Shown here piece by piece: positions 25,014-32,454 of a stretch of 58,680 bases of DNA (positions are counted from its first letter, which is position 1; each line of letters starts with the position of its first letter). The notes under the pieces were generated by a model. It saw nothing but the letters and a program-made list of their open reading frames with translations. It made no database searches and had not been told where the DNA came from. The DNA is taken from contig CAKOMC010000002.1 of the NCBI GenBank assembly GCA_934096535.1, positions 1 through 58,680 of the forward strand, in the 5' to 3' direction. A program made the position numbers and the translations under genes. The DNA comes from an uncultured Bacilli bacterium. Its GTDB lineage: Bacteria > Bacillota_I > Bacilli_A > RF39 > UBA660.

Positions 25014-25069
25014 ATAAGAAATAAAAGAAAACTTACTTACCATTCTTGATAAAATGTTGTGTTTTTTGC

Positions 25070-25098
25070 TTGCCATAAAGTATAACTTATTATATAAT
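25070..25098 (+). promoter_or_regulatory. Promoter of the cpsCDB operon
   Basis: -35 TTGCCA (25070-25075), 17-bp spacer, -10 TATAAT (25093-25098). The expected start near 25105 lies after the in-frame ATG at 25100, which is why ATG 25121 with its AAGAGGG ribosome site is chosen for the first gene. Confidence 0.8.
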
Positions 25099-25120
25099 AA
25101 TGGGAGTTAAGAGGGAATAT

Positions 25121-25825
25121 ATGGAAGAGATTAATTTAAAAGAATTGTTTGACTATTTTGTGAGTAAATGGTTTATAATTGCCATTACGAGCCTAGTTTT
25201 TGTTGTAGTAGGAGCATCTTACACCGTATTTTTAAAAAAACCAATGTATAATTCATATACAACAATGGTATTAACTACTAATAATGAAAATTCTAATACT
25301 AACCAATCAATTACTCAAAGTGATATTACTTTAAATAAAAACTTAATATCTAACTATCGAGTAATTATGAAATCACATAGTATTTTAAATCAAGTAATTA
25401 ATAACTTAGACTTAAACACATCAGCTGAACAATTAAAAAAGATGGTAAATGTTACCACCGAAGATGATACAGAGATTATTCGTATTTCTGTTAATAGCGA
25501 AAATGCTGAAAATGCTAGAGATGTTTCTAATGAAATAGCAAGAGTGTTTTCCAATGATGTAGCTAGATACTATAGCATTAAAAATGTGGCTATAGTTGAT
25601 TATGCCGAGGTAGCAAGTAATCCTTATAACATTAGTTTACTTAAGACTACGGTTTTAGCCTTGCTAGTGGGTGTTGTACTTGCCTGTGCAGTCATATTTA
25701 TTATGTTCTATTTCGATACAACTATTAAGAGTGTTGAAGAAATTGAAAGTAAGATTGGACTACCAACATTAGGAGTTGTTCCACTTAAATATGTACCAAA
25801 AGAGAAGAAAGGAAAAAGAAAATGA
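25121..25825 (+). CDS. cpsC: Capsular polysaccharide chain-length/kinase-modulator protein (Wzz/CpsC family)
   Basis: A 234-residue protein with two membrane helices (residues ~17-37 and ~170-192) flanking an extracellular Wzz domain. The start MEEINLKELFDYFVSKWFII is typical of CpsC, and the proline-rich end of the loop (EVASNPYNISLLKT) precedes the second helix. The short cytoplasmic tail (residues ~215-234) contacts and activates the tyrosine kinase encoded next, with which it overlaps by 4 nt. It would set chain length and couple export to attachment. Confidence 0.93.
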   Translation: MEEINLKELFDYFVSKWFIIAITSLVFVVVGASYTVFLKKPMYNSYTTMVLTTNNENSNTNQSITQSDITLNKNLISNYRVIMKSHSILNQVINNLDLNTSAEQLKKMVNVTTEDDTEIIRISVNSENAENARDVSNEIARVFSNDVARYYSIKNVAIVDYAEVASNPYNISLLKTTVLALLVGVVLACAVIFIMFYFDTTIKSVEEIESKIGLPTLGVVPLKYVPKEKKGKRK

Positions 25826-26490
25826 ATAATGAACTTATAGTAGCTAATAATCCTAAAAGTGGTGTAGCTGAGGCTATTAAAACTATTCGTACCAACCTTT
25901 TGTTCTCTTCAATTGATGAACCCGTAAAATCAATATTGATGACGAGTTCAATGAGTGGTGAGGGCAAATCATTCGTTAGTGCGAATCTGGCTGTTGCTTT
26001 TGCTCAAACCGGCGTTAAAGTATTAATTGTTGATTGCGACCTACGCCGTGGTAGACAACATAAAATCTTTAATATTGATAATGAACAAGGCTTATCAAAT
26101 CTACTTTTAGATGATGTAGATAAAAATTATAAAAAATATATTAAGAAAACTAGATATGAAAATATTTATGTTTTACCAATGGGTATTGTGCCACCAAATC
26201 CAAGCGAACTTTTAGCATCAGCTAAAAATAAACAATTAGCTAAGACATTAAAGCAAAAGTTTGACTTAGTTATTTATGATGGTGTACCAGTTGGGGGCTT
26301 AACAGATTCTGTTATTATGGCTGACTTAGTTGATAAGATAGTTATCGTATCAGCATATAAAGTAACACCAGTAGAATTCTTAGCCAATACCAATAAAGCT
26401 TTAGAAAAATTTAAGGATAAAATAGCGGGAGTAATTTTAAATAAGTTCCCATCTTCAAAAGATCATTACTATAGTAAATATTATAGTTAA
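25822..26490 (+). CDS. cpsD: Bacterial tyrosine kinase (CpsD)
   Basis: A 222-residue BY-kinase. EAIKTIRTNLLFSS near the N-terminus is the oligomerisation motif. Walker A is MSGEGKSFVSANLAV (~residue 45), Walker A' VLIVDCDLRRGRQHKIF (~70) and Walker B FDLVIYDGVPVG (~147). The C-terminal tail KDHYYSKYYS gives four clustered Tyr for autophosphorylation. The last intracellular step of capsule control runs through CpsC-CpsD-CpsB, all present here in order. Confidence 0.95.
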   Translation: MNNELIVANNPKSGVAEAIKTIRTNLLFSSIDEPVKSILMTSSMSGEGKSFVSANLAVAFAQTGVKVLIVDCDLRRGRQHKIFNIDNEQGLSNLLLDDVDKNYKKYIKKTRYENIYVLPMGIVPPNPSELLASAKNKQLAKTLKQKFDLVIYDGVPVGGLTDSVIMADLVDKIVIVSAYKVTPVEFLANTNKALEKFKDKIAGVILNKFPSSKDHYYSKYYS

Positions 26491-26513
26491 GACTAGTTAG
26501 GAGTAGTAGAAAT

Positions 26514-27287
26514 ATGATTGATTTACATAGTCATATCCTACCTAATATTGATGATGGCTCTAAATCCTTAGAAGAATCAATTGCTATAATTAAACAAGCC
26601 GTTTCTAATGGAGTAACTGATATCATTGTTACTCCTCATTTCATATTAGGCAGTAGTTATAATAAAGAAAAAAACGCTAATAAAACGCTATTAGCTGATT
26701 TAAAAACAAGAGTAGAAGCTGAAAGTTTAAGTATCAATTTACATCTTGGCAATGAAATATTTGTTGATATTGAGATGGTAAGTTTACTTAAGAAAAAGAA
26801 AATAGCGTCCTTAAATGATAGCAGGTATGTACTCTTTGAATTACCTATGAATAATGAATATAAAAATATTATAAAGACGCTGTTTGATTTACAAAGTGCT
26901 GGGTATATTCCTATTATTGCTCATCCTGAACGCTACCGAATTGTTAAAGAAAATCCACAAGTAATAGAAAAGTGGCAGGAGGCGGGAGCTGTATTTCAAA
27001 GTAATATTGGTTCTTTATTTGGACGGTATGGTAAAGAAGCAAAGAGCACTCTTATAACTTTACTTAAACATGCGGCCATCAGCTTCATAGCTAGTGATAT
27101 TCATCATAGTCGTGATACTTTCTATGAGGATATTCCTAAATTAAAGAAAATGCTAAAAAAAATAGTTAAAGAAGACTATATCGAAGAATTATTTGAACTT
27201 AATGGGAAAAAAGTTTTAAATAACGAAAAAATAGAGGTAAGAGAAATAATACCTTTCAAAAAAAATATATTCGGACAATATAAATAA
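26514..27287 (+). CDS. cpsB: Tyrosine-protein phosphatase of the PHP family (CpsB)
   Basis: A 257-residue metal-dependent phosphatase opposing CpsD. Metal ligands are in MIDLHSHILPNIDDGS (HxH, residues 4-7), VTPHFI (~40), GNEIFVD (~80), PIIAHPERY (~138) and IASDIHHSRD (DxHH, ~198). The length and order match Streptococcus/Lactococcus CpsB/Wzh. A terminator-like hairpin overlaps the stop, closing the cps operon. Confidence 0.95.
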   Translation: MIDLHSHILPNIDDGSKSLEESIAIIKQAVSNGVTDIIVTPHFILGSSYNKEKNANKTLLADLKTRVEAESLSINLHLGNEIFVDIEMVSLLKKKKIASLNDSRYVLFELPMNNEYKNIIKTLFDLQSAGYIPIIAHPERYRIVKENPQVIEKWQEAGAVFQSNIGSLFGRYGKEAKSTLITLLKHAAISFIASDIHHSRDTFYEDIPKLKKMLKKIVKEDYIEELFELNGKKVLNNEKIEVREIIPFKKNIFGQYK

Positions 27288-27307
27288 GCCTCAATCGGGG
27301 CTTATTT
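27282..27307 (+). terminator. Terminator-like hairpin after cpsB
   Basis: AAATAAGCC (27282-27290) pairs with GGCTTATTT (27299-27307); the stem includes the cpsB stop codon. The T-run is short. Confidence 0.6.
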
Positions 27308-27331
27308 AAAACTACAGAAAGACTGATAATA

Positions 27332-28276
27332 ATGAACTCGAAAATAAATGCTTGTGTATTAGGTTTTGCTATTGGTGAAGCCTTTGGCTTACCCCTTAAT
27401 TATATAGCAAAAGAACAGTTGATAAATAAACCTGTAACTAAAATGCTAAAATGTGAAAATTACGATGTTCCCATTGGCACTTGGAGTAGTGGTACTTCTA
27501 ATTTGTTAGCAACTATGGATTCTATAATTACTAAAACCAGAATTGATTATAATTCCATTGCTGATAATTTGCTTCTTTGGTATAAAACGGCTAAATATAC
27601 TGCCACCGCCAGTGTTTTAGATATTGATTTTACTAGTAAGCATGCTTTAAATAAATATTTTGAAGAAAAAACCGATGCTACCAAATTAGGCGGTACTGGG
27701 TACAGCGATTGTGGTAATGAATTTTTACCCCGTTTGTTACCAATTGCTTTTTATCTTTATTGTACTAAAGCTCGTGATTATACTATTCATTCGGTAGTAA
27801 AAAATGTAACCTTTATAACTCATCGTAGTGAAATTCCTGCTATGGCGGCTTATATTTTTACTAAGTACATTATTTTCTTACTTAGAGGAACAGATAAATT
27901 AGCAAGCTTTAGCATGTTAAAGAATCTTGATTATACGATGTATTTTAAATCCGAAACAATAAAAGAATTTGAACATCTTCTAAAAGATAATGTTTATAAC
28001 TTACCACTTGAAATGATTAATTCCAATAATTATGTTATTGATACTTTAGAAGCCTTCTTTTATTGCTTTATAAATTCTAATTCCTTTAGTCAAGCTCTAA
28101 TTGGTTCTGTAAATCTAGGCGGACAAGCTTCGATGCTTGGTGGGCTATGTTCAAGTGTAGCGGCAATCTATTATGGTTATGAAACTATTCCGACTAATTT
28201 AATTGAAAACTTAAATAAAAAAGAATACTTAATGAAAATGATAAGCGACTATGAAGATATTTTAAATATTATTTAA
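27332..28276 (+). CDS. ADP-ribosylglycohydrolase-fold protein, probably catalytically inactive
   Basis: A 314-residue all-helical protein. The overall pattern matches the DraG family: ACVLGFAIGEAFGLP at the N-terminus, IGTWSSGTSNLLATMDSI near residue 48, DCGNEFLPRLLPIAFY near 130, ITHRSEIPAMAAYI near 165 and VNLGGQASMLGGLCSSVAAIYYG near 260. The metal ligands are changed: the usual TDDT stretch reads SSGT, and the usual GGDtDT reads GGQASM. Hydrolysis of ADP-ribose is therefore unlikely; a binding or regulatory role is possible. The ribosome site is weak. Confidence 0.75.
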   Translation: MNSKINACVLGFAIGEAFGLPLNYIAKEQLINKPVTKMLKCENYDVPIGTWSSGTSNLLATMDSIITKTRIDYNSIADNLLLWYKTAKYTATASVLDIDFTSKHALNKYFEEKTDATKLGGTGYSDCGNEFLPRLLPIAFYLYCTKARDYTIHSVVKNVTFITHRSEIPAMAAYIFTKYIIFLLRGTDKLASFSMLKNLDYTMYFKSETIKEFEHLLKDNVYNLPLEMINSNNYVIDTLEAFFYCFINSNSFSQALIGSVNLGGQASMLGGLCSSVAAIYYGYETIPTNLIENLNKKEYLMKMISDYEDILNII

Positions 28277-28330
28277 TATCCAAGAAATAATAGGCTTAAA
28301 AAATATTTTGCAAAAATTTTAAAAAAGCAC

Positions 28331-28359
28331 TTTACAAATAGTAAAAAGAATGGTATGAT
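28331..28359 (+). promoter_or_regulatory. Promoter of the candidate structured RNA
   Basis: -35 TTTACA (28331-28336), 17-bp spacer, -10 TATGAT (28354-28359), placing the start near 28366. Confidence 0.65.
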
Positions 28360-28365
28360 TAAATC

Positions 28366-28658
28366 ACTTAATAGTAGAGAAAGTACTGCTGTTATTAGTA
28401 AGAAAGATTCTTACTTTATTAATAATAAATGTTATATTTATTTAATGATTTTTTTAAAACCCTTTGATGGTTTAACAGTACTAAACTCGTTTATCAATCT
28501 ATTAAGTATATGCTGCATATGTGGAATATTGATAAAAATATATGACTTTTATCTGTCAATATGAGTTATATATTAGGAAATCCACAACAAAGTTAATATG
28601 TTTGACAGACATGTTACTTTCCTAAAAAACTATTAGAGTAAAATCTAATGGTTTTTTT
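28366..28658 (+). ncRNA. Candidate structured RNA, ~290 nt, unknown class
   Basis: The 446-bp space between two genes holds a promoter, a chain of stems and a strong terminator. 28382-28394 (AGTACT, 3-nt bulge, GTTA) pairs with 28473-28482 and encloses the 8-bp stem AGTAAGAA/TTCTTACT (28397-28404, 28408-28415) and AAACC/GGTTT (28457-28461, 28469-28473). TTTATCAAT/ATTGATAAA (28490-28498, 28528-28536) encloses ATATG/CATAT. A 12-bp stem with one bulge pairs 28589-28601 with 28609-28620. A 14-bp terminator stem ends it. It lacks tmRNA, SRP, T-box or RNase P landmarks known to me. The 69-codon frame overlapping it starts inside the -10 element. Confidence 0.55.
28624..28658 (+). terminator. Strong intrinsic terminator of the candidate RNA
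   Basis: A 14-bp stem pairs 28624-28637 (AAAAAACTATTAGA) with 28644-28657 (TCTAATGGTTTTTT), with a 6-nt loop and a T-run. Confidence 0.85.
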
Positions 28659-28722
28659 CTTTCCTTTTTAACCTTATCATGCTACAATACTTAAAGACAA
28701 CAATGGTTAGGGATGTAGTAGT

Positions 28723-29523
28723 ATGCAGAGTAAAAGCTTTTTAGATTATCTTTCTAAAATAAAAGATGATGACATTTTAAAATATATAAATAGTAAAGTT
28801 AAGTATTATCAAAACTTTTATAAACTAAATAAGTCTTTAGGACTCCTAACTCCTACTAAATATTCCTTACCATATTATGGCTTTATTACTAGTAATATTA
28901 AAATAAGATATAACTTAGAAAATGATTACTATAAAATAAGAAATACCAATTATCTTTATGAATTTCTTAAATATTTACAAGAAAATAAAATATATAATAA
29001 TAACGAGGCTATATTAGCTATTCCTTTGTTTTTAGAAAACTATTTTGGGAGGAAAACTAGTAGATTAAAAAGAAGAGAAGATATTTTAAAAATAGAAAGT
29101 GATAGTAGAATTTATTTAAGGGATATTGAAAATCTAAAAAATGCTAATGTAGCAACTTCTTTAGAATATAGTTTGTTTGCACAAAATATCTTAACATTCT
29201 TAGGATATGATGCTATTTTATTGATAGGTTCTTTTAAAAGAAAAAGTATTAACGATTTTTATAGTTTTAACATCATTATGATTGATAATAATTATTACTT
29301 ATTTGATTTTTATAATCCAGTTAATGTTTATGATAAGAACGGTGAAGTTATAAATAAGCAGCCTTTTCAAGTAAAAATAAATAACTCGGATATTGATCTT
29401 TTCTTACAAGGGTTAAAACCTTTAGTTTTAAAAGAGTATAAAAGAATAATGACTAATCATTTGTATCAACAAGTAAGTATTGATACTAACCGTACGTATA
29501 ATTTAAATGAAATTTATGAATGA
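28723..29523 (+). CDS. Transglutaminase-like-fold protein lacking the catalytic Cys (tentative)
   Basis: A 266-residue cytosolic protein. The helical N-terminus (residues 1-~130) is rich in Tyr and Lys. In the C-terminal half, NVATSLEYSLFAQNILTFLGYDAILLIGSF, then YSFNIIMIDNNYYLFDFYNP follow the spacing of transglutaminase-like domains (GxCxxYA..., HxWN, D). However, the Cys position reads A/T and the His is not evident. If the fold is right it is an inactive member. GGGATG-type ribosome site and ATG at 28723. Its neighbours give no functional hint. Confidence 0.6.
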   Translation: MQSKSFLDYLSKIKDDDILKYINSKVKYYQNFYKLNKSLGLLTPTKYSLPYYGFITSNIKIRYNLENDYYKIRNTNYLYEFLKYLQENKIYNNNEAILAIPLFLENYFGRKTSRLKRREDILKIESDSRIYLRDIENLKNANVATSLEYSLFAQNILTFLGYDAILLIGSFKRKSINDFYSFNIIMIDNNYYLFDFYNPVNVYDKNGEVINKQPFQVKINNSDIDLFLQGLKPLVLKEYKRIMTNHLYQQVSIDTNRTYNLNEIYE

Positions 29524-29524
29524 T

Positions 29525-29598
29525 CAACTAATAATCATTTAAGAATAGACTAAATGTAAGTTTTTTACTTAAATTAAGGATAATTAGTTGTTTTTTTT
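29525..29598 (+). terminator. Terminator whose T-run overlaps the fmt promoter
   Basis: CAACTAAT (29525-29532) pairs with ATTAGTTG (29583-29590), with an inner TTTAAG/CTTAAA stem, followed by T8. The last stem bases and T-run coincide with the -35 of the next promoter. Confidence 0.6.
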
Positions 29599-29616
29599 GC
29601 ATTCTTTTCCTATAAT
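29588..29616 (+). promoter_or_regulatory. Promoter of fmt
   Basis: -35 TTGTTT (29588-29593), 17-bp spacer, -10 TATAAT (29611-29616). The start near 29623 leaves only about 9 nt before the GTG start codon, so the mRNA is almost leaderless. Confidence 0.6.
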
Positions 29617-29631
29617 GAGTATGGTGATTAT

Positions 29632-30561
29632 GTGAAAGATTTATGCGTTGTATTCATGGGAACTCCTGATTTTGCGGTTCCTGTTTTAGAAAAATTAATA
29701 GAAAAGACGAAGGTGTGTTTAGTTGTAACCCAACCTGATAAAGAGATTGGCCGTCATAAAATACTTACGCCCACGCCAATAAAAAAAGTCGCTTTAGAAA
29801 ATAATATTCCCGTTTTTCAACCAAGCAAAATAAGAAATGATTATGAACCTATTGTTGCGATTAAACCAGATATTATTATAACCTGTGCTTATGGTCAGAT
29901 AATTCCTAAAGTCCTTTTAGACTTACCAAGATTAGGATGTATTAATGTCCATGCTTCTTTACTTCCTTACCTTAGAGGGGGAGCTCCTTTGCATCATGCG
30001 ATAATTGATGGTTATAAAAAAACAGGTGTTACTATTATGTATATGGATGAAGCTATGGATACGGGGGATATTATTAGTAACGCTACTTATGAAATTAAAG
30101 ATACAGATAATGTTGGTATTATTCATGATAATTTAAGCAAAATGGGAGCTCTTCTTTTAATGCAGACCCTACCAAGTATTATTGATGGCACTAATAAGAG
30201 AATAAAACAAGATAATGCTAAAGCAACATATGCATATAATATATCAAGAAGCGATGAACACCTAGACTTTACCCAAGAAGGAATAATAATTGACCGTAAG
30301 GTGCGAGGTCTAAATCCTTGGCCTCTTGCAAATACATGTTTTGATGATGAGGAAATTAAAATAATCAGTGGTTACTTTGTGGAAGGTAAAAGTAAACCTA
30401 ATACCATTAATATTGTAACTAAAGATTCTTTAGGAATTGGGTGTCGTAATGGTATATATTATGTAACTTCAATTAAACCAAGTGGTAAAAAAATAATGGA
30501 TATTAAATCATATTTAAACGGAATCGATAAAGATAAGCTATTAGCAAAGAAAATTAGCTAG
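29632..30561 (+). CDS. fmt: Methionyl-tRNA formyltransferase
   Basis: A 309-residue enzyme that formylates Met-tRNA(fMet) with 10-formyl-THF. The N-terminus VVFMGTPDFAVPVLEKL, the formyl-THF/catalytic region INVHASLLPYLRGGAPLHHAIIDG (~105-128, with Asn, His and later Asp in MDEAMDTGDII), and the C-terminal OB-fold domain (IDRKVRGLNPWPLANT onward) are all present at full length. It starts with GTG. Usual partners def or priA are not adjacent. Confidence 0.97.
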   Translation: MKDLCVVFMGTPDFAVPVLEKLIEKTKVCLVVTQPDKEIGRHKILTPTPIKKVALENNIPVFQPSKIRNDYEPIVAIKPDIIITCAYGQIIPKVLLDLPRLGCINVHASLLPYLRGGAPLHHAIIDGYKKTGVTIMYMDEAMDTGDIISNATYEIKDTDNVGIIHDNLSKMGALLLMQTLPSIIDGTNKRIKQDNAKATYAYNISRSDEHLDFTQEGIIIDRKVRGLNPWPLANTCFDDEEIKIISGYFVEGKSKPNTINIVTKDSLGIGCRNGIYYVTSIKPSGKKIMDIKSYLNGIDKDKLLAKKIS

Positions 30562-30643
30562 TAAAAATATAATCTCAAAAGACAAAATAAAGTGTTTTTA
30601 AGGTTATAAAAGTTATAATAAATTAAAATGGGTGGTTTGGGAA

Positions 30644-31438
30644 ATGTTTAAAAAGAAAATTGAAGATAATAAAGAAAAAATAAATCTTGATGATAAGTTA
30701 CAAAAGAAAATTTTGGTGAACATGATAACCTCTTTAAGAGGAGTAGGTGGTATTTTATTGGTACCCATCTTTACTATTTATGGTAGTATTCCGGCTTCTA
30801 TCTGGTTTGTTTTATTTATGGCAACCGATTGGATAGATGGTTATCTTGCTCGTAAATATGAAGTGTCTAGTTTCTTTGGGGCTTTACTTGATGGTATGTT
30901 TGATAAATTATTTGGCATTATATCCTTTTTACTCTTAGCAAGCATTAGTCCTAGCTATACGATACCTTTGTTATTTGAAGCCGGAATCTTGAGTTATGGC
31001 CTTTATAGTGCTTCTAAGGGTAACAATATTAAATCAAGTTTAATTGGTAAAACTAAAATGTGGTTTTTAGCAGCTTCTGCTTTTCTTGGATTTTTAAATA
31101 CTGATTATTTAGCTTTAGAAAATTTTTTAACAACTCTTAACCTAACCGCTGTACCCTTAGATAATCTTGTAAAATTAGAAAAGGTTACCAGTACAGCTTT
31201 AGTAGGCATGGAAGCATTAAGTCTAACTAGTTATGTGGTTAAAGATAAACTTCAGGATAATATTAAATCCGTTAAAGTACCGCTTAAAGTTAAAGATATT
31301 AAAGATGTAATTATAAGTAGAGATGAAGAAACTAAAAACGAAGTAAAAATGCGTCTTTTTGATACCAATTATTATGAAGAAAATAAGAATAAACCATTAA
31401 GTTTACTTCTTAATTTAAAAAAACACGAAAATATCTAA
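30644..31438 (+). CDS. CDP-alcohol phosphatidyltransferase (PgsA-like)
   Basis: A 264-residue membrane enzyme that joins a CDP-linked diacylglycerol to an alcohol phosphate, probably making phosphatidylglycerophosphate. The motif D-x2-DG-x2-AR-x8-G-x3-D-x3-D is complete (DWIDGYLARKYEV...FFGALLDGMFDKLFG, residues ~62-90). About five membrane helices follow it. A charged C-terminal tail of about 60 residues goes beyond the usual ~190-residue PgsA length. ATG 30644 is better placed after GGGTGG than the GTG at 30632. Confidence 0.85.
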   Translation: MFKKKIEDNKEKINLDDKLQKKILVNMITSLRGVGGILLVPIFTIYGSIPASIWFVLFMATDWIDGYLARKYEVSSFFGALLDGMFDKLFGIISFLLLASISPSYTIPLLFEAGILSYGLYSASKGNNIKSSLIGKTKMWFLAASAFLGFLNTDYLALENFLTTLNLTAVPLDNLVKLEKVTSTALVGMEALSLTSYVVKDKLQDNIKSVKVPLKVKDIKDVIISRDEETKNEVKMRLFDTNYYEENKNKPLSLLLNLKKHENI

Positions 31439-31490
31439 AAAATAAAATGAATTATAAATAATTAAGATATAAAGACAAGGAATTAAAATT

Positions 31491-32336
31491 ATGATAGGAA
31501 TGGTAATAGTAAATTATAACGATTATAGGACAACTAAAAGACTACTTGATAATGTTAAAAATTATAAAATATTAAAAGAGATTGTCGTTGTTGATAATAA
31601 AAGTACGGATGATTCATTAGAAAACTTGCAAAAATTAAAAAACAAAAAAATAACTATTATTGATAGTGGAGAAAATAAGGGCTATAGCTATGCTTTAAAT
31701 GTGGGTTGTAAATACTTAATTGCTAAATATAAAGAGTTAAATATTGTAATTTCTAATAGTGATATCCTTATAGATAGTGAGACTGATATAAAAGACTTAA
31801 ATAGTTATATCAGTACTAAAAATGTTATAGTAGGTCCCACTATAATTCAAGGTAATGATTTAAATAGAGGCTTTAAAATACCAACCCCATGGCAAGATAT
31901 TAAACAAAATATTGTCTTTTTTGGTAAAAAAGTTTTAACTAAGGAGCTTAATTATCCTGATAACTATTACTATAAAGATATTAGTAAAGTTGATACTGTA
32001 TCTGGTTGTTTCTTTATGATAGCCAGTAAACATTTAGAAGAAATGGGTTATTTTGATGAAAATGTGTTTTTATATTATGAAGAAAATATAATGGGAGTAA
32101 AGACTAAAAAATTAAAGAAAAATATTATTGTTTGTAATAATGTGGATGTTATTCATGATCATTCAGTTTCTATTGATAAGAGTTTAAAAAGAATTAAGAA
32201 ATATGATATCTTAAAAACTAGTCAGGAATACTTTGAAAAAACTTATAATCATGCTAATAAACTAGAATTATTCTTTTTAAAAGTTTTTAGATATTTAACT
32301 AGAGTATTATTGTTAATTAAATATATGATTGATTAG
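31491..32336 (+). CDS. Glycosyltransferase family 2 (rhamnosyltransferase-like)
   Basis: A 281-residue GT-A enzyme. MVIVNYNDYRTTKRLLDNV, EIVVVDNKSTDDS and GENKGYSYALNVG form the nucleotide-binding part. SNSDILI holds the DxD-equivalent (residues ~88-93), and VDTVSGCFFMIASKHLEEMGYFDENVFLYYEE is the acceptor region. It probably adds a deoxysugar or hexose to a cell-wall glycan. It stands alone between lipid and protease genes and not inside either glycan locus. Confidence 0.9.
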   Translation: MIGMVIVNYNDYRTTKRLLDNVKNYKILKEIVVVDNKSTDDSLENLQKLKNKKITIIDSGENKGYSYALNVGCKYLIAKYKELNIVISNSDILIDSETDIKDLNSYISTKNVIVGPTIIQGNDLNRGFKIPTPWQDIKQNIVFFGKKVLTKELNYPDNYYYKDISKVDTVSGCFFMIASKHLEEMGYFDENVFLYYEENIMGVKTKKLKKNIIVCNNVDVIHDHSVSIDKSLKRIKKYDILKTSQEYFEKTYNHANKLELFFLKVFRYLTRVLLLIKYMID

Positions 32337-32454
32337 GATTAGAAGTTCTAATCTTTTTACTATGGGTAAACATAAAGAATACTTTGCGCTATTCAATAAA
32401 TTTTAATTTGTATAAGGATATTGTGTTATAATATGAACTGAGGTGAGGATATTT

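Noticed and set aside
28355..28564. 69-codon frame in the intergenic region before the 28723 gene
   Set aside because: Its ATG is inside the -10 of the promoter at 28331-28359, there is no ribosome site at any internal start, and the sequence folds into several stems. It is more likely non-coding.
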